64,000 nt of DNA, taken from Dyadobacter sp. CY323 (GTDB taxonomy: Bacteria; Bacteroidota; Bacteroidia; Cytophagales; Spirosomataceae). Shown one piece after another: positions 52,954-62,817 of the stretch (positions are counted from its first letter, which is position 1; each line of letters opens with the position of its first letter). The notes under the pieces are model-generated. The model made no database searches and was not told where the DNA came from. It saw only the letters and a list, made by a program, of their open reading frames with translations. The position numbers and the translations under genes are program-made. Location: the NCBI RefSeq assembly GCF_021390245.1, contig NZ_JAJUXH010000015.1, forward strand, positions 1 to 64,000, in the 5' to 3' direction.

Positions 52954-54819
52954 CTACTTCCAGGACGAAATAGGCTTCACTTTCGGAAGTTGCGCAGATG
53001 GTGAGAAAATCGCATTAAAGCTTTCAGCTGAATTCGCGGGGATGGTCGCTTCAAAGCCTACAAATTGCGTGTTCGGATTAGGCGCGTCGTAATCGTGGGT
53101 CGGGGTGGTAGGCCAGGTTTTGATCTCAATGTTTGCTTTCGTTTCAAACACAATCAACATTTTCTTTCCATTCTGCGACAGCTCTACCGTTTTCCCGTCG
53201 ACCACTTTTACAGTCGCGCCGGTGAGCAGGTTCCAGCGCATTTTGGTCGGCTTATCTCCCGTTTTCACTTCATCCCTGACCACAACCCACTTTTGCTCCC
53301 GGATCGCAATGCCGCGTTTCGCAGCAGTAATCTGGCCTTTATATAGATCGGAAAGGTCAGTAACGGCTACCATTTCCGACTTACTGTCCGACCACGAGTC
53401 GATTTTGGCATAACCTTTCGCATTCATCAGCTGACCGTCAAAAGACAATGTATTGTGCGCAAAATTATTCAGACGAAATACTTCCCAGCGTTGCGAGTTC
53501 TGCGTGCGGTTCCACAGGTCCACTCCTTTTGTTTCCAAAGAATTGTAATCCTGCATACCAAAATCCATCGCCCAACGCTCTCCCTGCGCATCAATCACGA
53601 AAGAGCCGATATCCATGTGCGCGTGGTTTACGGAAGGCGATCCTGTTTTCAGACCTACAAAAATCGCATTCGGGTCCGTCCAGGAAGTGCGCATGAGCGC
53701 AACCGGCGAAGGCCCCTGCCCTACCCATTGCTTTTTTACCGGCGCCTTAATCGCGCCGAGATCCGTTTTAATACCCCAAACCAGCAATGCGGGTATAATG
53801 CGGTTGCGCACATTGTTGCCGGTCTTATCGGAAAGCAATGTTTTCTGCGTCCACAGCAGCGAGGGGTCACCGGTCTTTTCAGCATACCAAAACATCGCAG
53901 GGCTAAGTCCCTCTTTCAGTCCACTGTCGCCCCAATTGTGCGCAAGGCCGGTAGGCCCGAGTAAGTTTTGAAGAAATCCGGCGGTTTTCAGAAAACCGGG
54001 CGATTGTGAAAGGCCGAAGTCTGTACCCAGCGCTTTTTCAATCGCACTGATAAACAACACATTGAAACTGGTTCCATAACCCCAGTAGCTAAATCCTTCC
54101 GGATAGGCTCCGTCGGGTTCGTATGAGGGAATCATGGCTTTTGGAATAGTGGCAACAGCTCTTGAAATTACATTAGCCGCAATTTCAGGCTGGCTTTCCG
54201 CGATAGCCAATGCGCCAAAAGAGATTCCGGCGTTGCAAACCTGGTTCCAGTTATGCTCGGCATTTAAGAAAGAACTATGCTTTTTTTCAAATGAAGGTTC
54301 AATTCCTTTTTTAAGAATAGCTTCACTGATCGTGGTTTTTGCCTGAGTTGAAAGTCCGTCGTAAAGCCAGTCGTAGCCAATTGCCACCGCCATTGTCATT
54401 TCGGCCACATCCAGAAAGTGCGTCGGGTTCCAGTCTTCGAAAGCAGACACCGCCAGCATTTCCTTTTCCGCACGCCTGAGATACTTCTCATCTTTGGTGG
54501 TGCGATAGGCATATGACAATTGAAAAACCCGTCTTAAACATTCCCGCGATTTGTCCAGGAGCCTTTTGCCGATTTTAATCCGCTCCACGGGTGGCGTGTC
54601 AATCAGCTTGTCGCATTCAGCCAGGATCTGCTGGTGGATCGCATTCCATTCGGGGTGTTTTTTGATCTGGGATAAAATTTCCTGCTCTTCTCCTTTCAGC
54701 AAAAGCAGCCTGGGATGCTGGGTTTTTAAAGATTTTAGAACATCGGGTGTGGACTGACTTTGCACTGAAAATCCTTGAAAAGTCAGCAGTGTTATAAGTA
54801 ATATGACGATTTTTTTCAT
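52954..54819 (-). CDS. Heparinase II/III-family polysaccharide lyase
   Basis: A 621-residue secreted lyase. Signal peptide KKIVILLITLLTFQGFSVQS. An N-terminal alpha/alpha toroid (about 60-370, with PEGFSYWGYGTSFNVLFISA) is followed by a beta-sandwich with the heparinase II/III motif SVNHAHMDIGSFVIDAQGER and WAMDFG (His/Asp region about 390-410). Family members act on heparin/heparosan, alginate or related uronates. The specificity is not readable here. Between the alginate-lyase-fold gene (2 nt) and the PL8 gene. Confidence 0.88.
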   Translation of the reverse strand: MKKIVILLITLLTFQGFSVQSQSTPDVLKSLKTQHPRLLLLKGEEQEILSQIKKHPEWNAIHQQILAECDKLIDTPPVERIKIGKRLLDKSRECLRRVFQLSYAYRTTKDEKYLRRAEKEMLAVSAFEDWNPTHFLDVAEMTMAVAIGYDWLYDGLSTQAKTTISEAILKKGIEPSFEKKHSSFLNAEHNWNQVCNAGISFGALAIAESQPEIAANVISRAVATIPKAMIPSYEPDGAYPEGFSYWGYGTSFNVLFISAIEKALGTDFGLSQSPGFLKTAGFLQNLLGPTGLAHNWGDSGLKEGLSPAMFWYAEKTGDPSLLWTQKTLLSDKTGNNVRNRIIPALLVWGIKTDLGAIKAPVKKQWVGQGPSPVALMRTSWTDPNAIFVGLKTGSPSVNHAHMDIGSFVIDAQGERWAMDFGMQDYNSLETKGVDLWNRTQNSQRWEVFRLNNFAHNTLSFDGQLMNAKGYAKIDSWSDSKSEMVAVTDLSDLYKGQITAAKRGIAIREQKWVVVRDEVKTGDKPTKMRWNLLTGATVKVVDGKTVELSQNGKKMLIVFETKANIEIKTWPTTPTHDYDAPNPNTQFVGFEATIPANSAESFNAIFSPSAQLPKVKPISSWK

Positions 54820-54821
54820 GA

Positions 54822-56105
54822 TTAAAAATTTGCATTGGTGAGCACTAGCAGACTATTTTCTTCATTGTCCTGGTCTTTTATTCCCGATAAATCGAGATCA
54901 GGATATTTGCTTGAAACCGATCTGGCCGTCCGGTAAAAACCGTCGTAATGAATAGATTTGATCTGCTGATGGGTCCATTCTTTTTTCATTTGGGCAAAAG
55001 GCAGCATCCATTTAAATGCCGACTTAATGCTTTTACCATCGGGCGTCACGTAATTCCAGAGATCTACACCGACATTGTCTCCCAAAGCCGCAAGCTGAAA
55101 AAACCCTTGCAGGTTCATCGTGGAGTAATTCCAGGAAACCGTGCGCGCCAGCTCATGCGGCTGGGCGCCACTCGTATCAAGCTGACTGCTGATCCGCTTT
55201 TTGGTTTGTTGTTCCAAAATCTCTTTCGCTAATCCGGGCTGACCGGTAAAAAGCGCCATTGAAACCGTTTGGACATCATACCAGGTACCGTGGTTATTGA
55301 ACTCGTCGGCTTCGTCCAAACCGATCGGGCTTGTTCTCATCCAGGTCAGGAATGCTTTGTACCAATCCTGAATTCCCTGATAATCAGCGGCAGAAAGGCT
55401 TTTCGAATTTTTTAGCAGCTGTACCCCGTCGATCAGCACAGCCAGTGCACGGGTGTCGATGATACCGATCCCGCGGCCATTAGTGCGGCCGGGAATTGCC
55501 TGCCCGAAGTTCAGATTGGGGTTCATCCGGGTTTGTTCATCCAGAAACCAGGTTCTCAAAAGCTTCGCCGCGTGATCTGAGTATTTGATTTCCCCGGTGA
55601 AATACCAGGCAAGAGAAAGTTGGAAAACGTCCCGGCAGAGGCTTCCGTGGTAGTCCGCGTCTTTGATGCTGAACCGTTCCGGATTTACCTGACCATCTTT
55701 CCGGATATAGGGTAGTCCGTCCGGCTTGGTTGAATCGGGCCACCAGTATGGACCCACGCTCATGTAATCGTGCTTATCGCCGCTCGGAGGCACTTTGCTT
55801 TTGTAAGTAACCGAGTAAGGCCCTGACTTCAATGCTTTGTCGGCCAGAGCGACCAACTCCTGCAATGCCTTTTTGAGCTGCTTATCTCCTTTTCGGATTT
55901 TGTTTTTTGAAGTTTCCAGAAATTCCGTTTTTACCAGAAATGTTTGAACCGGACCGGCTGGAATAGTTTCCGTTTCTGGTGCTGAAAGATCGGTTTTCTT
56001 CGAGTGCTGAATGGTAGAGCCTGCGATGATCGGATTTGATGCAAATATTGAAAAACACAAAGCCAAACCGGTCACCATCTGGGTGGCCAATGCAATTTTC
56101 TTCAT
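54822..56105 (-). CDS. Alginate lyase-fold polysaccharide lyase (PL5/PL38-like)
   Basis: Alpha/alpha-barrel lyase, about 427 residues, with signal peptide MKKIALATQMVTGLALCFSI. The start at 56105 is chosen because the longer frame from 56138 lies before this signal. Family features are SVGPYWWPDSTKPDGLPYIR, FQLSLAWYFTGEIKYSDHAA followed by GRGIGIIDTRALA, and NNHGTWYDVQTVSMALFTG (Asn/His/Tyr active-site region). This matches the PF05426 group with PL5 alginate and PL38-type glucuronan lyases; the exact family is open. It follows the DUF4466-like gene in the PUL. Confidence 0.85.
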   Translation of the reverse strand: MKKIALATQMVTGLALCFSIFASNPIIAGSTIQHSKKTDLSAPETETIPAGPVQTFLVKTEFLETSKNKIRKGDKQLKKALQELVALADKALKSGPYSVTYKSKVPPSGDKHDYMSVGPYWWPDSTKPDGLPYIRKDGQVNPERFSIKDADYHGSLCRDVFQLSLAWYFTGEIKYSDHAAKLLRTWFLDEQTRMNPNLNFGQAIPGRTNGRGIGIIDTRALAVLIDGVQLLKNSKSLSAADYQGIQDWYKAFLTWMRTSPIGLDEADEFNNHGTWYDVQTVSMALFTGQPGLAKEILEQQTKKRISSQLDTSGAQPHELARTVSWNYSTMNLQGFFQLAALGDNVGVDLWNYVTPDGKSIKSAFKWMLPFAQMKKEWTHQQIKSIHYDGFYRTARSVSSKYPDLDLSGIKDQDNEENSLLVLTNANF

Positions 56106-56196
56106 CAGTAAGGGTATTAGGAAGTGGATTAAATGCATTTCCCGCCGGTTGCAGCGAACACAACCTGCGGGAAATGCAGCAAACGGTTCAGCAATG

Positions 56197-57180
56197 CTAT
56201 TTCATCAGGTAGCGCTTGATACTGATCTTGGCGCTTTTGGTATTGTTATTAACGGAGTTCACATACACGTAGGCACGGTACTTTCCGTCCTGTGTTTCTA
56301 CCCAGACACCCGCTTCCGCACGCATATTGATCGCATAGTCAGGTGCTGCCGCAATGTCGAGCTGCTGAAAATCCAGATCATCAATGTATACCCCAAACTG
56401 TAATCTTGCCAGGTGGAAATCACGCAGGTTCCATACTTTTTGAACCTTGCTACTGCGGGTCGCACCAGCCGGCAGGATAACACCCGGCAGGTAAGTTTTG
56501 GCAGAAGGCGACACAAGTCCGTGCGAAAAGGTAATGTTCGGAATAGAGCGGTACAAGTACACGAGATCAATTTTTGACGCATTCGCAGCAGCATTGGCTG
56601 CACTGTAAACAGCCATATCTTCGATCGAAATGAATGCTTTGGTACTGTCGACTACGTCCAGATCCAGTACCATATCCATTTCAGCAATTTTATAAGGTCC
56701 CATTGAATAGGAAACCGATTGTCCATTGCTTGCCTTGGCCGTAAATTGGAACGAAACTTCTTTTCCTTTTGCCGTAGTCGGAATGCGGTAAAAGTACCTC
56801 AGCGTAGCCGCCGATGTATCTTTGGTAAAAGTGACGGTCGTTTTACCACCGCTATTCACCGATTTGCTTCCTACTTCGATGCCGACATCTTCACCACTTC
56901 CATTCGTGTAAAACGACCGGTTTTCAAGGTAAGTAGCCTCCGCGCCATCAATCGTTGCCGCCACTTCCGCAGAAACCAGCTTTCCCATGGACTTTGGCAG
57001 CGCCATTGCATAGGCAAACTCAATATTCATTCCGACCAGATTTGGTCCGAGTGTTCTTTTAATTACATCATTCTGAAGTTCCTGCTTCAACGTCGGGATC
57101 GCATATTCCTCCTCTTCACAGGAAGAAAGGAAAACCATCCCAATCAAAACAAGAAAGCAATACAAATAGGTATGTTTCAT
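56197..57180 (-). CDS. Surface lipoprotein, DUF4466-like
   Basis: 327-residue lipoprotein with the signal LYCFLVLIGMVFLSSCEEEE (lipobox SSC). The mature part has a beta-rich N-terminal domain (PNLVGMNIEFAYAMALPKSM) and a repeat-like beta-sandwich region (GKEVSFQFTAKASNGQSVSY). The C-terminal half has WNLRDFHLARLQFGVYIDDL. It resembles DUF4466 surface glycan-binding proteins next to SusD. A role in capturing the polysaccharide at the cell surface is inference. 18 nt downstream of the DUF5018-like gene. Confidence 0.75.
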   Translation of the reverse strand: MKHTYLYCFLVLIGMVFLSSCEEEEYAIPTLKQELQNDVIKRTLGPNLVGMNIEFAYAMALPKSMGKLVSAEVAATIDGAEATYLENRSFYTNGSGEDVGIEVGSKSVNSGGKTTVTFTKDTSAATLRYFYRIPTTAKGKEVSFQFTAKASNGQSVSYSMGPYKIAEMDMVLDLDVVDSTKAFISIEDMAVYSAANAAANASKIDLVYLYRSIPNITFSHGLVSPSAKTYLPGVILPAGATRSSKVQKVWNLRDFHLARLQFGVYIDDLDFQQLDIAAAPDYAINMRAEAGVWVETQDGKYRAYVYVNSVNNNTKSAKISIKRYLMK

Positions 57181-57198
57181 GATCTTGCTGTTTAAAGG

Positions 57199-57606
57199 TT
57201 ACGGTGTTTGCACCGTTAGATTAACCGTATAAGTTTTCCTGATTTTGCGGTTTCCCGACACGACGGTGTACTGCTTAGGTTTCGAAAGATCGGAAAAGTC
57301 TTCTTTCCCGATGATCTTCGGGTCCAGCTTCGCGTCCGTCACGAGCGAGAATTGCGGATACAGGTTTTTCAGATCGGTTCCGTAAAAAACCTTTACCTTG
57401 ATCGTCTGCGCCGTCGTGTCAATCACTGCATTCTCTACCCTCACGGTTTGTAAATCAGGTCCGAGGAGCTCGAAATTACTTACATAACACTGGCTGCGGG
57501 TCGTAATCAGCAGCCCGTCCTCGTCCACGGGAAAATCTTCTTTGCAGGATACCAGCATGCTGACTGTGAGCATCATTGCTGCGATCCATTTGATATATTT
57601 TAGCAT
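57199..57606 (-). CDS. Small surface lipoprotein, DUF5018-like
   Basis: About 135 residues. The start at 57606 (MLKYIKWIAAMMLTVSMLVS) is preferred over 57639, as it opens directly into the lipoprotein signal ending SMLVSCKED. The mature protein is one beta-rich domain (SQCYVSNFELLGPDLQTVRV, TAQTIKVKVFYGTDLKNLYP), ending YTVNLTVQTP. It looks like the single beta-domain proteins (DUF5018-type) that accompany SusD in PULs. Probable cell-surface glycan-binding accessory. Confidence 0.75.
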   Translation of the reverse strand: MLKYIKWIAAMMLTVSMLVSCKEDFPVDEDGLLITTRSQCYVSNFELLGPDLQTVRVENAVIDTTAQTIKVKVFYGTDLKNLYPQFSLVTDAKLDPKIIGKEDFSDLSKPKQYTVVSGNRKIRKTYTVNLTVQTP

Positions 57607-57646
57607 TTGTTTAAATGTTAATGTTTTAAAAATTTTCACACCTGAC

Positions 57647-59485
57647 CTATAACCACGGTGTATTCTGGGTCAGGTTCGGATTGCGGTCGCGCTCTCCGGG
57701 CGGAATGCGAAAAATGTAGTTCTGCTGGTAAGTACGCTCCGGTACATTCTGAAAATACCTTTGCTGGTTGGCTCCGTGCGTATCGATCCGCCACAGACCT
57801 TCGGTATAAGGCGCTCCCCACACCCGTTCCTGCGCACGCCATCTGCGGATATCAAAGCCCCGGTGACCTTCGGCTAAAAGTTCGATGATCCTTTCCTGCT
57901 CAATGCTGGCAAAGAATGCATCCGCACTCGCCGTTTTAGCCGCTGTCAGTGCCGGCAGGTTTCCGCGACGACGCACTTTGTTGACCAATGCAATCGCCTC
58001 GGCGGTCGGGCCTTTCACGGCATTGGTGGCTTCGGCGTACATCAGGTACACATCGGCCAGGCGCATTACCGGGAAGTTGTAATCTCCATCACCGCGTCCC
58101 TGTCCTGCATAGTTGCGCAGGAACTTGCGGAACACGTAACCGGAGTTGGTGCCGTCGGTATTGTAGGTCGTGTATTTTACTCCGTCAATGGTAACAGGCT
58201 GGTTCCAGGTTTTGTATATGAACGGCGACCAGCCAGTCGATTTTAATGAGGCCAAGCCCACACTAACTTCGTAATCCCACATAATGGAGGCTTTCATCCG
58301 GTAATCGCGGTTCTTGTAGCTCTGCGGATTTACGGCAGAGTTTGGTGCAGTACGGGCGCCTGCGTCAGCTGGGTTCTTCGGTATCATTTTTGGTGCGAAA
58401 TCCCCTGTTAGCGTCGACTGATAGCGGTCTGCAATCTCATAGCGCGGTGCTACCCAGAGTTGCGAACCTTCATGAGAACGTCCGGCGAAGTCGCGCATCA
58501 ACTCTTCCCCCTGCCCTGTTCCGGTGCCTCCGTGCGTGAAGCCCATGATGATCTCAGGGTCGTTATTCGCAACCGGAGTGAATAGATAATAGTAATTAGG
58601 CAGCTTGTCGGCTTTGCCGAGCGAATCGATGTCTCCCGGCTCTCCGTTGCGGAACAAAACCAAACCATAATCGTTAACGACAGAGTTGAAATCTGCCGCT
58701 GCTGCCGTGTAAGCCGCTATTGCGGCATTTGCATCGGGCTTGAAATTTTCCAGCTCAGGCCAGCCAAAGCGGTTCCAGCAAGCCCAGTACAGCTGCAGTT
58801 TTCCGCGGAATGCGAGTGCTGCGGGCTTTCCGGCGCGCCCTGCCCCTGCCCCTTTTGCAGGAAGCTTTTGGTAAGCGTAGGTAAAATCAGCCATAATGGA
58901 ATCCTTCACCTGCGTAATCGGCATACGGGTCAGCGTGGATACGTCCGTGTTAGCCTCAGCAATTTTTGTAAAATACGGCACATCCCCCCACATCGAAATC
59001 AGGCGGAAATAAGCCATTCCACGAAGTAGCTTAGCTTCTCCCACAATCGCTTCCAGCTTAGGTACTGACTCGGGCTTTGCGGTAAGCAGCATCTTCTCGA
59101 CATTGGTGATCACATAATTGGTGCGGTTGACGCCTCCATACAAATACCTGTACATTTTGTCGAAATTGTCGCCGTAACCGCTTGGGTTGTAGTCGCCATC
59201 GTGGTATGCATCGCCCAGGCGAAGGTTGCCGCTTGTGGCGCTGGTACCGCGGGTACGCACATATTCGCCATGACCATCGAGATAATAATCGCGGTCGAAC
59301 AGCGGGCGCACCGATGCGTAAGCTCCATTGAGCGCAAACGTCGCGTCATCTTCGGTTTTCCAGAATGCATTGGCAGCCAGTTCGGTAGTCGGATCCTGTT
59401 CAAGCAGGTCCTTTACACAAGAGCCCATACTTAAAATGAGCCCCATCAGGGTGATCGCTGATACTATATGTTTGATACTTTTCAT
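57647..59485 (-). CDS. SusD/RagB-family outer-membrane nutrient-binding lipoprotein
   Basis: 612-residue lipoprotein that caps the TonB transporter and binds the glycan. Lipobox LILSMGSC, then VKDLLEQDPTTELAANAFWK and DATFALNGAYASVRPLF. The TPR core has PKLEAIVGEAKLLRGMAYFR and LISMWGDVPYF. The C-terminal SusD block has NFPVMRLADVYLMYAEATNA and EQERIIELLAEGHRGFDIRR. It lies 11 nt after the SusC gene stop, as in every SusCD pair. Confidence 0.96.
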   Translation of the reverse strand: MKSIKHIVSAITLMGLILSMGSCVKDLLEQDPTTELAANAFWKTEDDATFALNGAYASVRPLFDRDYYLDGHGEYVRTRGTSATSGNLRLGDAYHDGDYNPSGYGDNFDKMYRYLYGGVNRTNYVITNVEKMLLTAKPESVPKLEAIVGEAKLLRGMAYFRLISMWGDVPYFTKIAEANTDVSTLTRMPITQVKDSIMADFTYAYQKLPAKGAGAGRAGKPAALAFRGKLQLYWACWNRFGWPELENFKPDANAAIAAYTAAAADFNSVVNDYGLVLFRNGEPGDIDSLGKADKLPNYYYLFTPVANNDPEIIMGFTHGGTGTGQGEELMRDFAGRSHEGSQLWVAPRYEIADRYQSTLTGDFAPKMIPKNPADAGARTAPNSAVNPQSYKNRDYRMKASIMWDYEVSVGLASLKSTGWSPFIYKTWNQPVTIDGVKYTTYNTDGTNSGYVFRKFLRNYAGQGRGDGDYNFPVMRLADVYLMYAEATNAVKGPTAEAIALVNKVRRRGNLPALTAAKTASADAFFASIEQERIIELLAEGHRGFDIRRWRAQERVWGAPYTEGLWRIDTHGANQQRYFQNVPERTYQQNYIFRIPPGERDRNPNLTQNTPWL

Positions 59486-59496
59486 TAGAGTAGCTT

Positions 59497-62400
59497 TTAA
59501 ATTCCTATGTTGATACCGACCGAATAGGACTTGTTCAAAGGATATGCGTCGCTTTTGTTGCCAGCTTTCTCAGGATCAAGTCCACGGAATTTGGTAATGG
59601 TAGTCAGGTTTTCAGACGAAGCAAAAATGCGGAAGTTGGTCATACCCAGCTTTTTTGTCAGCGTCACAGGCAGGTTGTAACCCAGCTGAATGTTTTTTAC
59701 ACGCAGGTACGAAAGGTTATCAAGCCAGAATGTGGTTTCCTCGCGGTTTGCATTGCCATTCAGCCTCGGCCATTCTCCGTCACGGTTCTCGACAGACCAT
59801 GGATTGTCCCAATGTGCTTGTGTTGAAGCGTAACGCTGTGCCCCGAAATTGACATTGTTGTAGATATTGATCCAGTAATCCTTACGCCCGGAAGCTCCCT
59901 GCAGAAGAAATGTAAGGTCAATTCCGCGCCACGATACGTTGCCATTCAATGCGAAATTGGTAGTCGGGCGGTCGCGCTGTACTTTGGGGTAGGCCACTTT
60001 ATCCTCGTCGGAAATCCTTCCGTCCCCATTCACATCCTTGCGAAGAATATCGCCTGGTGAAGCGCCTTGCGGAGTTGCATTGTACACATCCTCCCAGGTT
60101 TGTGCAATGCCTGCATCCTGGTAGGTGTACAAATAATGGTAAGGCATATTCAGGAATGTGTAACCTCTTCCCAGAAACTCATTCCAGGATTCCAGGTTGG
60201 TTCGGTTATACGACGCATTGACTGCAAGCGTATAATTGACCGCCCCTTTGCGGTCGCGCCAGGTCAGGTTTCCTTCAATACCACGGTTGCGCAGGTTCCC
60301 GATATTCTTACGCGGCGCATCGTACGCACCTGTGAGCAGGATGGACATTTCCGATGGCCGGTTCATGCCGGTAGTCAGGCGGTCATAGTAATCGATTTCG
60401 GCGGTAAGGCGGTTGTTGAGGAAGCCAAGATCCAGACCCAGGTTGAACACTTTCGTAGTCTCCCAGGATAAGTCTTTGTTCACCAGTTTTCTGTTTACAA
60501 AACCCTTCACAATCTGCCCGCCAACCATGTAGTTGCTCGCCCCGAGCGTCGACTGTTGCTCATACCTACCTACCCCGCTGTTGTTTCCAAGGCTTCCGTA
60601 AGAAGCGCGGATCTTTCCATTGGTAAGAATATTACTGGTAAAGCGGCTGATAAATGCTTCCTCAGTAAACCGCCATCCAACGGCTGCCGAAGGAAAAAAC
60701 CCGAACTGGCTGCCAGGAAGGAACCTAGAAGAACCATCAGACCGGAAATTGACTTCCAGCAAATATTTATCGAAAGCGGCATAATTAACGCGCCCGATGT
60801 AGGAGCGTAATCCTTCTGTGGAAGAGTTACCACCAGTCGATTGAATGTCTGTCAATGCAGCATCCACCTCGTGAAGGGACGGGTGCAACCGGTCGTTTCG
60901 GGAAGTAGCCTGGTAGCGGTCGTACCAATATTCTTCACTGTATACAAACATTGCGCCAATCTCGTGGTTTTTGGCAATGGTCGTAGAATAATTCAACCGA
61001 CCGTTTAGCAGCGTTTTATAACCTGTATTTGTAAAATTACCCACACCCGCATTCGGTCCCACATATACACGGCTTCCGAATGAATTGGTCTGGAAGTTGT
61101 AAGATTGGTTCGGCGTGTTTGCATTCCAGCGAAACTGGTTGAAGTAATTAAGCGCATAATCAATCCGGGCTGTGAGTCCCTTGATCGGCGTCCAGTCAAT
61201 GTACATGTTCGCATTTGCTTCCTGCCGGTTCTGCCGGTTAAGCTGGTTTTGATAAAGCGTGTATGGGTTATATGCCTGGGGATCTTCATTATAGGCCATT
61301 ACCCCGCCATAATAACCGGTTACCGGATCAAAAGGCAGGATTCCGGGTATTGCGAACTGCATATCAAAACCGGCTGTATTAGCTGCATCATCGTCTGTAA
61401 AGCCGTCTTCCAAAGCATACGTCATATTGGACCAGTTGCCGTTGAATTTTACTCCCGTATTAATGTTCTTTCTGATCTTGTAATCGTAATTGAACCGGGC
61501 ATTGTAGCGCTTGAAATCATTGTTGATCTGCAAGCCTTTTTCATTCATTAACCCAACGGAAATGAAAAAATTGGACTTGTCGCCGCCGCCGGAGGAAGAA
61601 AGGTTGTAGTTCTGCACGGAACCCGTGCGCATGATCACGTCCCACCAGTCGGTGTTGGGATACGCAACCGGATCGATCATGCCCATCGCCATCCATTGAT
61701 CAATGGTTCCGTCTTTGAAATTGAAGTTAGGACGCAGCGTATTCACAGCTGCTGAGCGCTGGTGAAGGGTGAGCGTTCGCGGATAATCTGCCAGGAATTC
61801 ATAGGATCTGGTTGGAACCTGCACCCCGTAGTTTCCGGAGAAATTGATCGTTGCCTTTTCCTGTCCTTTTCCCGACTTGGTCGTAATCAGGATTACGCCA
61901 TTTGCTGCACGAGAGCCATAAACCGACGAAGACGTGGCGTCTTTCAGAACTGATACCGATTCGATATCATTCATATTCAGCCGGTTGATATCCACATCCG
62001 GCATTCCGTCGACCACCACCAGCGGGCTGGCGTTGTTGACAGTACCCAGGCCGCGGATCACCAGCGATGCATTGTTGCGGCCTGCCATACCCGAATTCTG
62101 GTTCACGGCAAGGCCGGGTACCAGTCCCTGAAGACCCGAGGAAACGTTACTGAGCGAGCGGTTGGTGATCTTATCGTCGATCTTAATGGCCGACACGGCA
62201 CCAGTCACATTCACTTTTTTCTGGGTTCCATAGCCGACCACAACCACTTCGTCCAGAGATTTGTTTTCCGGCACGAGCTGAATGCTGATCGCCGCACGGT
62301 TGTCCACTGCCGCTTCCTGGGGAACGTAACCAATGAAGCTGAATGTAAGCACAGAAGAACCGCCCGCTACCGTGATGGTGTAATCTCCGTCCGGGTTGGT

Positions 62401-62622
62401 GGTGGTTCCGTTGGAGGTCCCTTTTTCGATCACGTTCACACCGGGCAACCCTGCCCCTTTTTCATCGGTTACCTTACCGGAAACAGTTACGGCCGCCTTG
62501 GTTTCCTGCCTGACACTCATCAGGTTGCCGCTTCTTGCTTCCATGTGAAAGCCCGGGCACAGCCAGATTCCTGACAGGACTGCGAGACTCCCCCATGGAA
62601 TGCGCGTAGAGGATTGTTTCAT
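59497..62622 (-). CDS. SusC/RagA-family TonB-linked outer-membrane protein
   Basis: 1041-residue TonB-dependent transporter for oligosaccharides released by the lyases. After a signal/leader, the carboxypeptidase-like domain (about 45-125: VSGKVTDEKGAGLPGVNVIE, then PDGDYTITVAGG) and the plug (LDEVVVVGYGTQKKVNVTGA, SVYGSRAANGVILITTKSGK) precede the 22-strand barrel. The sequence ends in YPLNKSYSVGINIGI, with the aromatic-rich terminal strand typical of barrel insertion. First gene of the PUL, 195 bp from the hybrid regulator. Confidence 0.96.
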   Translation of the reverse strand: MKQSSTRIPWGSLAVLSGIWLCPGFHMEARSGNLMSVRQETKAAVTVSGKVTDEKGAGLPGVNVIEKGTSNGTTTNPDGDYTITVAGGSSVLTFSFIGYVPQEAAVDNRAAISIQLVPENKSLDEVVVVGYGTQKKVNVTGAVSAIKIDDKITNRSLSNVSSGLQGLVPGLAVNQNSGMAGRNNASLVIRGLGTVNNASPLVVVDGMPDVDINRLNMNDIESVSVLKDATSSSVYGSRAANGVILITTKSGKGQEKATINFSGNYGVQVPTRSYEFLADYPRTLTLHQRSAAVNTLRPNFNFKDGTIDQWMAMGMIDPVAYPNTDWWDVIMRTGSVQNYNLSSSGGGDKSNFFISVGLMNEKGLQINNDFKRYNARFNYDYKIRKNINTGVKFNGNWSNMTYALEDGFTDDDAANTAGFDMQFAIPGILPFDPVTGYYGGVMAYNEDPQAYNPYTLYQNQLNRQNRQEANANMYIDWTPIKGLTARIDYALNYFNQFRWNANTPNQSYNFQTNSFGSRVYVGPNAGVGNFTNTGYKTLLNGRLNYSTTIAKNHEIGAMFVYSEEYWYDRYQATSRNDRLHPSLHEVDAALTDIQSTGGNSSTEGLRSYIGRVNYAAFDKYLLEVNFRSDGSSRFLPGSQFGFFPSAAVGWRFTEEAFISRFTSNILTNGKIRASYGSLGNNSGVGRYEQQSTLGASNYMVGGQIVKGFVNRKLVNKDLSWETTKVFNLGLDLGFLNNRLTAEIDYYDRLTTGMNRPSEMSILLTGAYDAPRKNIGNLRNRGIEGNLTWRDRKGAVNYTLAVNASYNRTNLESWNEFLGRGYTFLNMPYHYLYTYQDAGIAQTWEDVYNATPQGASPGDILRKDVNGDGRISDEDKVAYPKVQRDRPTTNFALNGNVSWRGIDLTFLLQGASGRKDYWINIYNNVNFGAQRYASTQAHWDNPWSVENRDGEWPRLNGNANREETTFWLDNLSYLRVKNIQLGYNLPVTLTKKLGMTNFRIFASSENLTTITKFRGLDPEKAGNKSDAYPLNKSYSVGINIGI

Positions 62623-62817
62623 AGATTGAGTTTGTTTTTAAGTGGTTTGTATCCGTATGGTGACGAGAAAAACACCTACGCCCCTGACTATCGTCATAGA
62701 AATTCTTAAAATAATAGGAGAAATTACTGAGCTACATCACCGAAGCAGCGATTCGTTGACTGGTAACTTGGTAGGGCGATTGGCTGTTAATTCAGTGAAA
62801 AACAACGTCATGGAGTT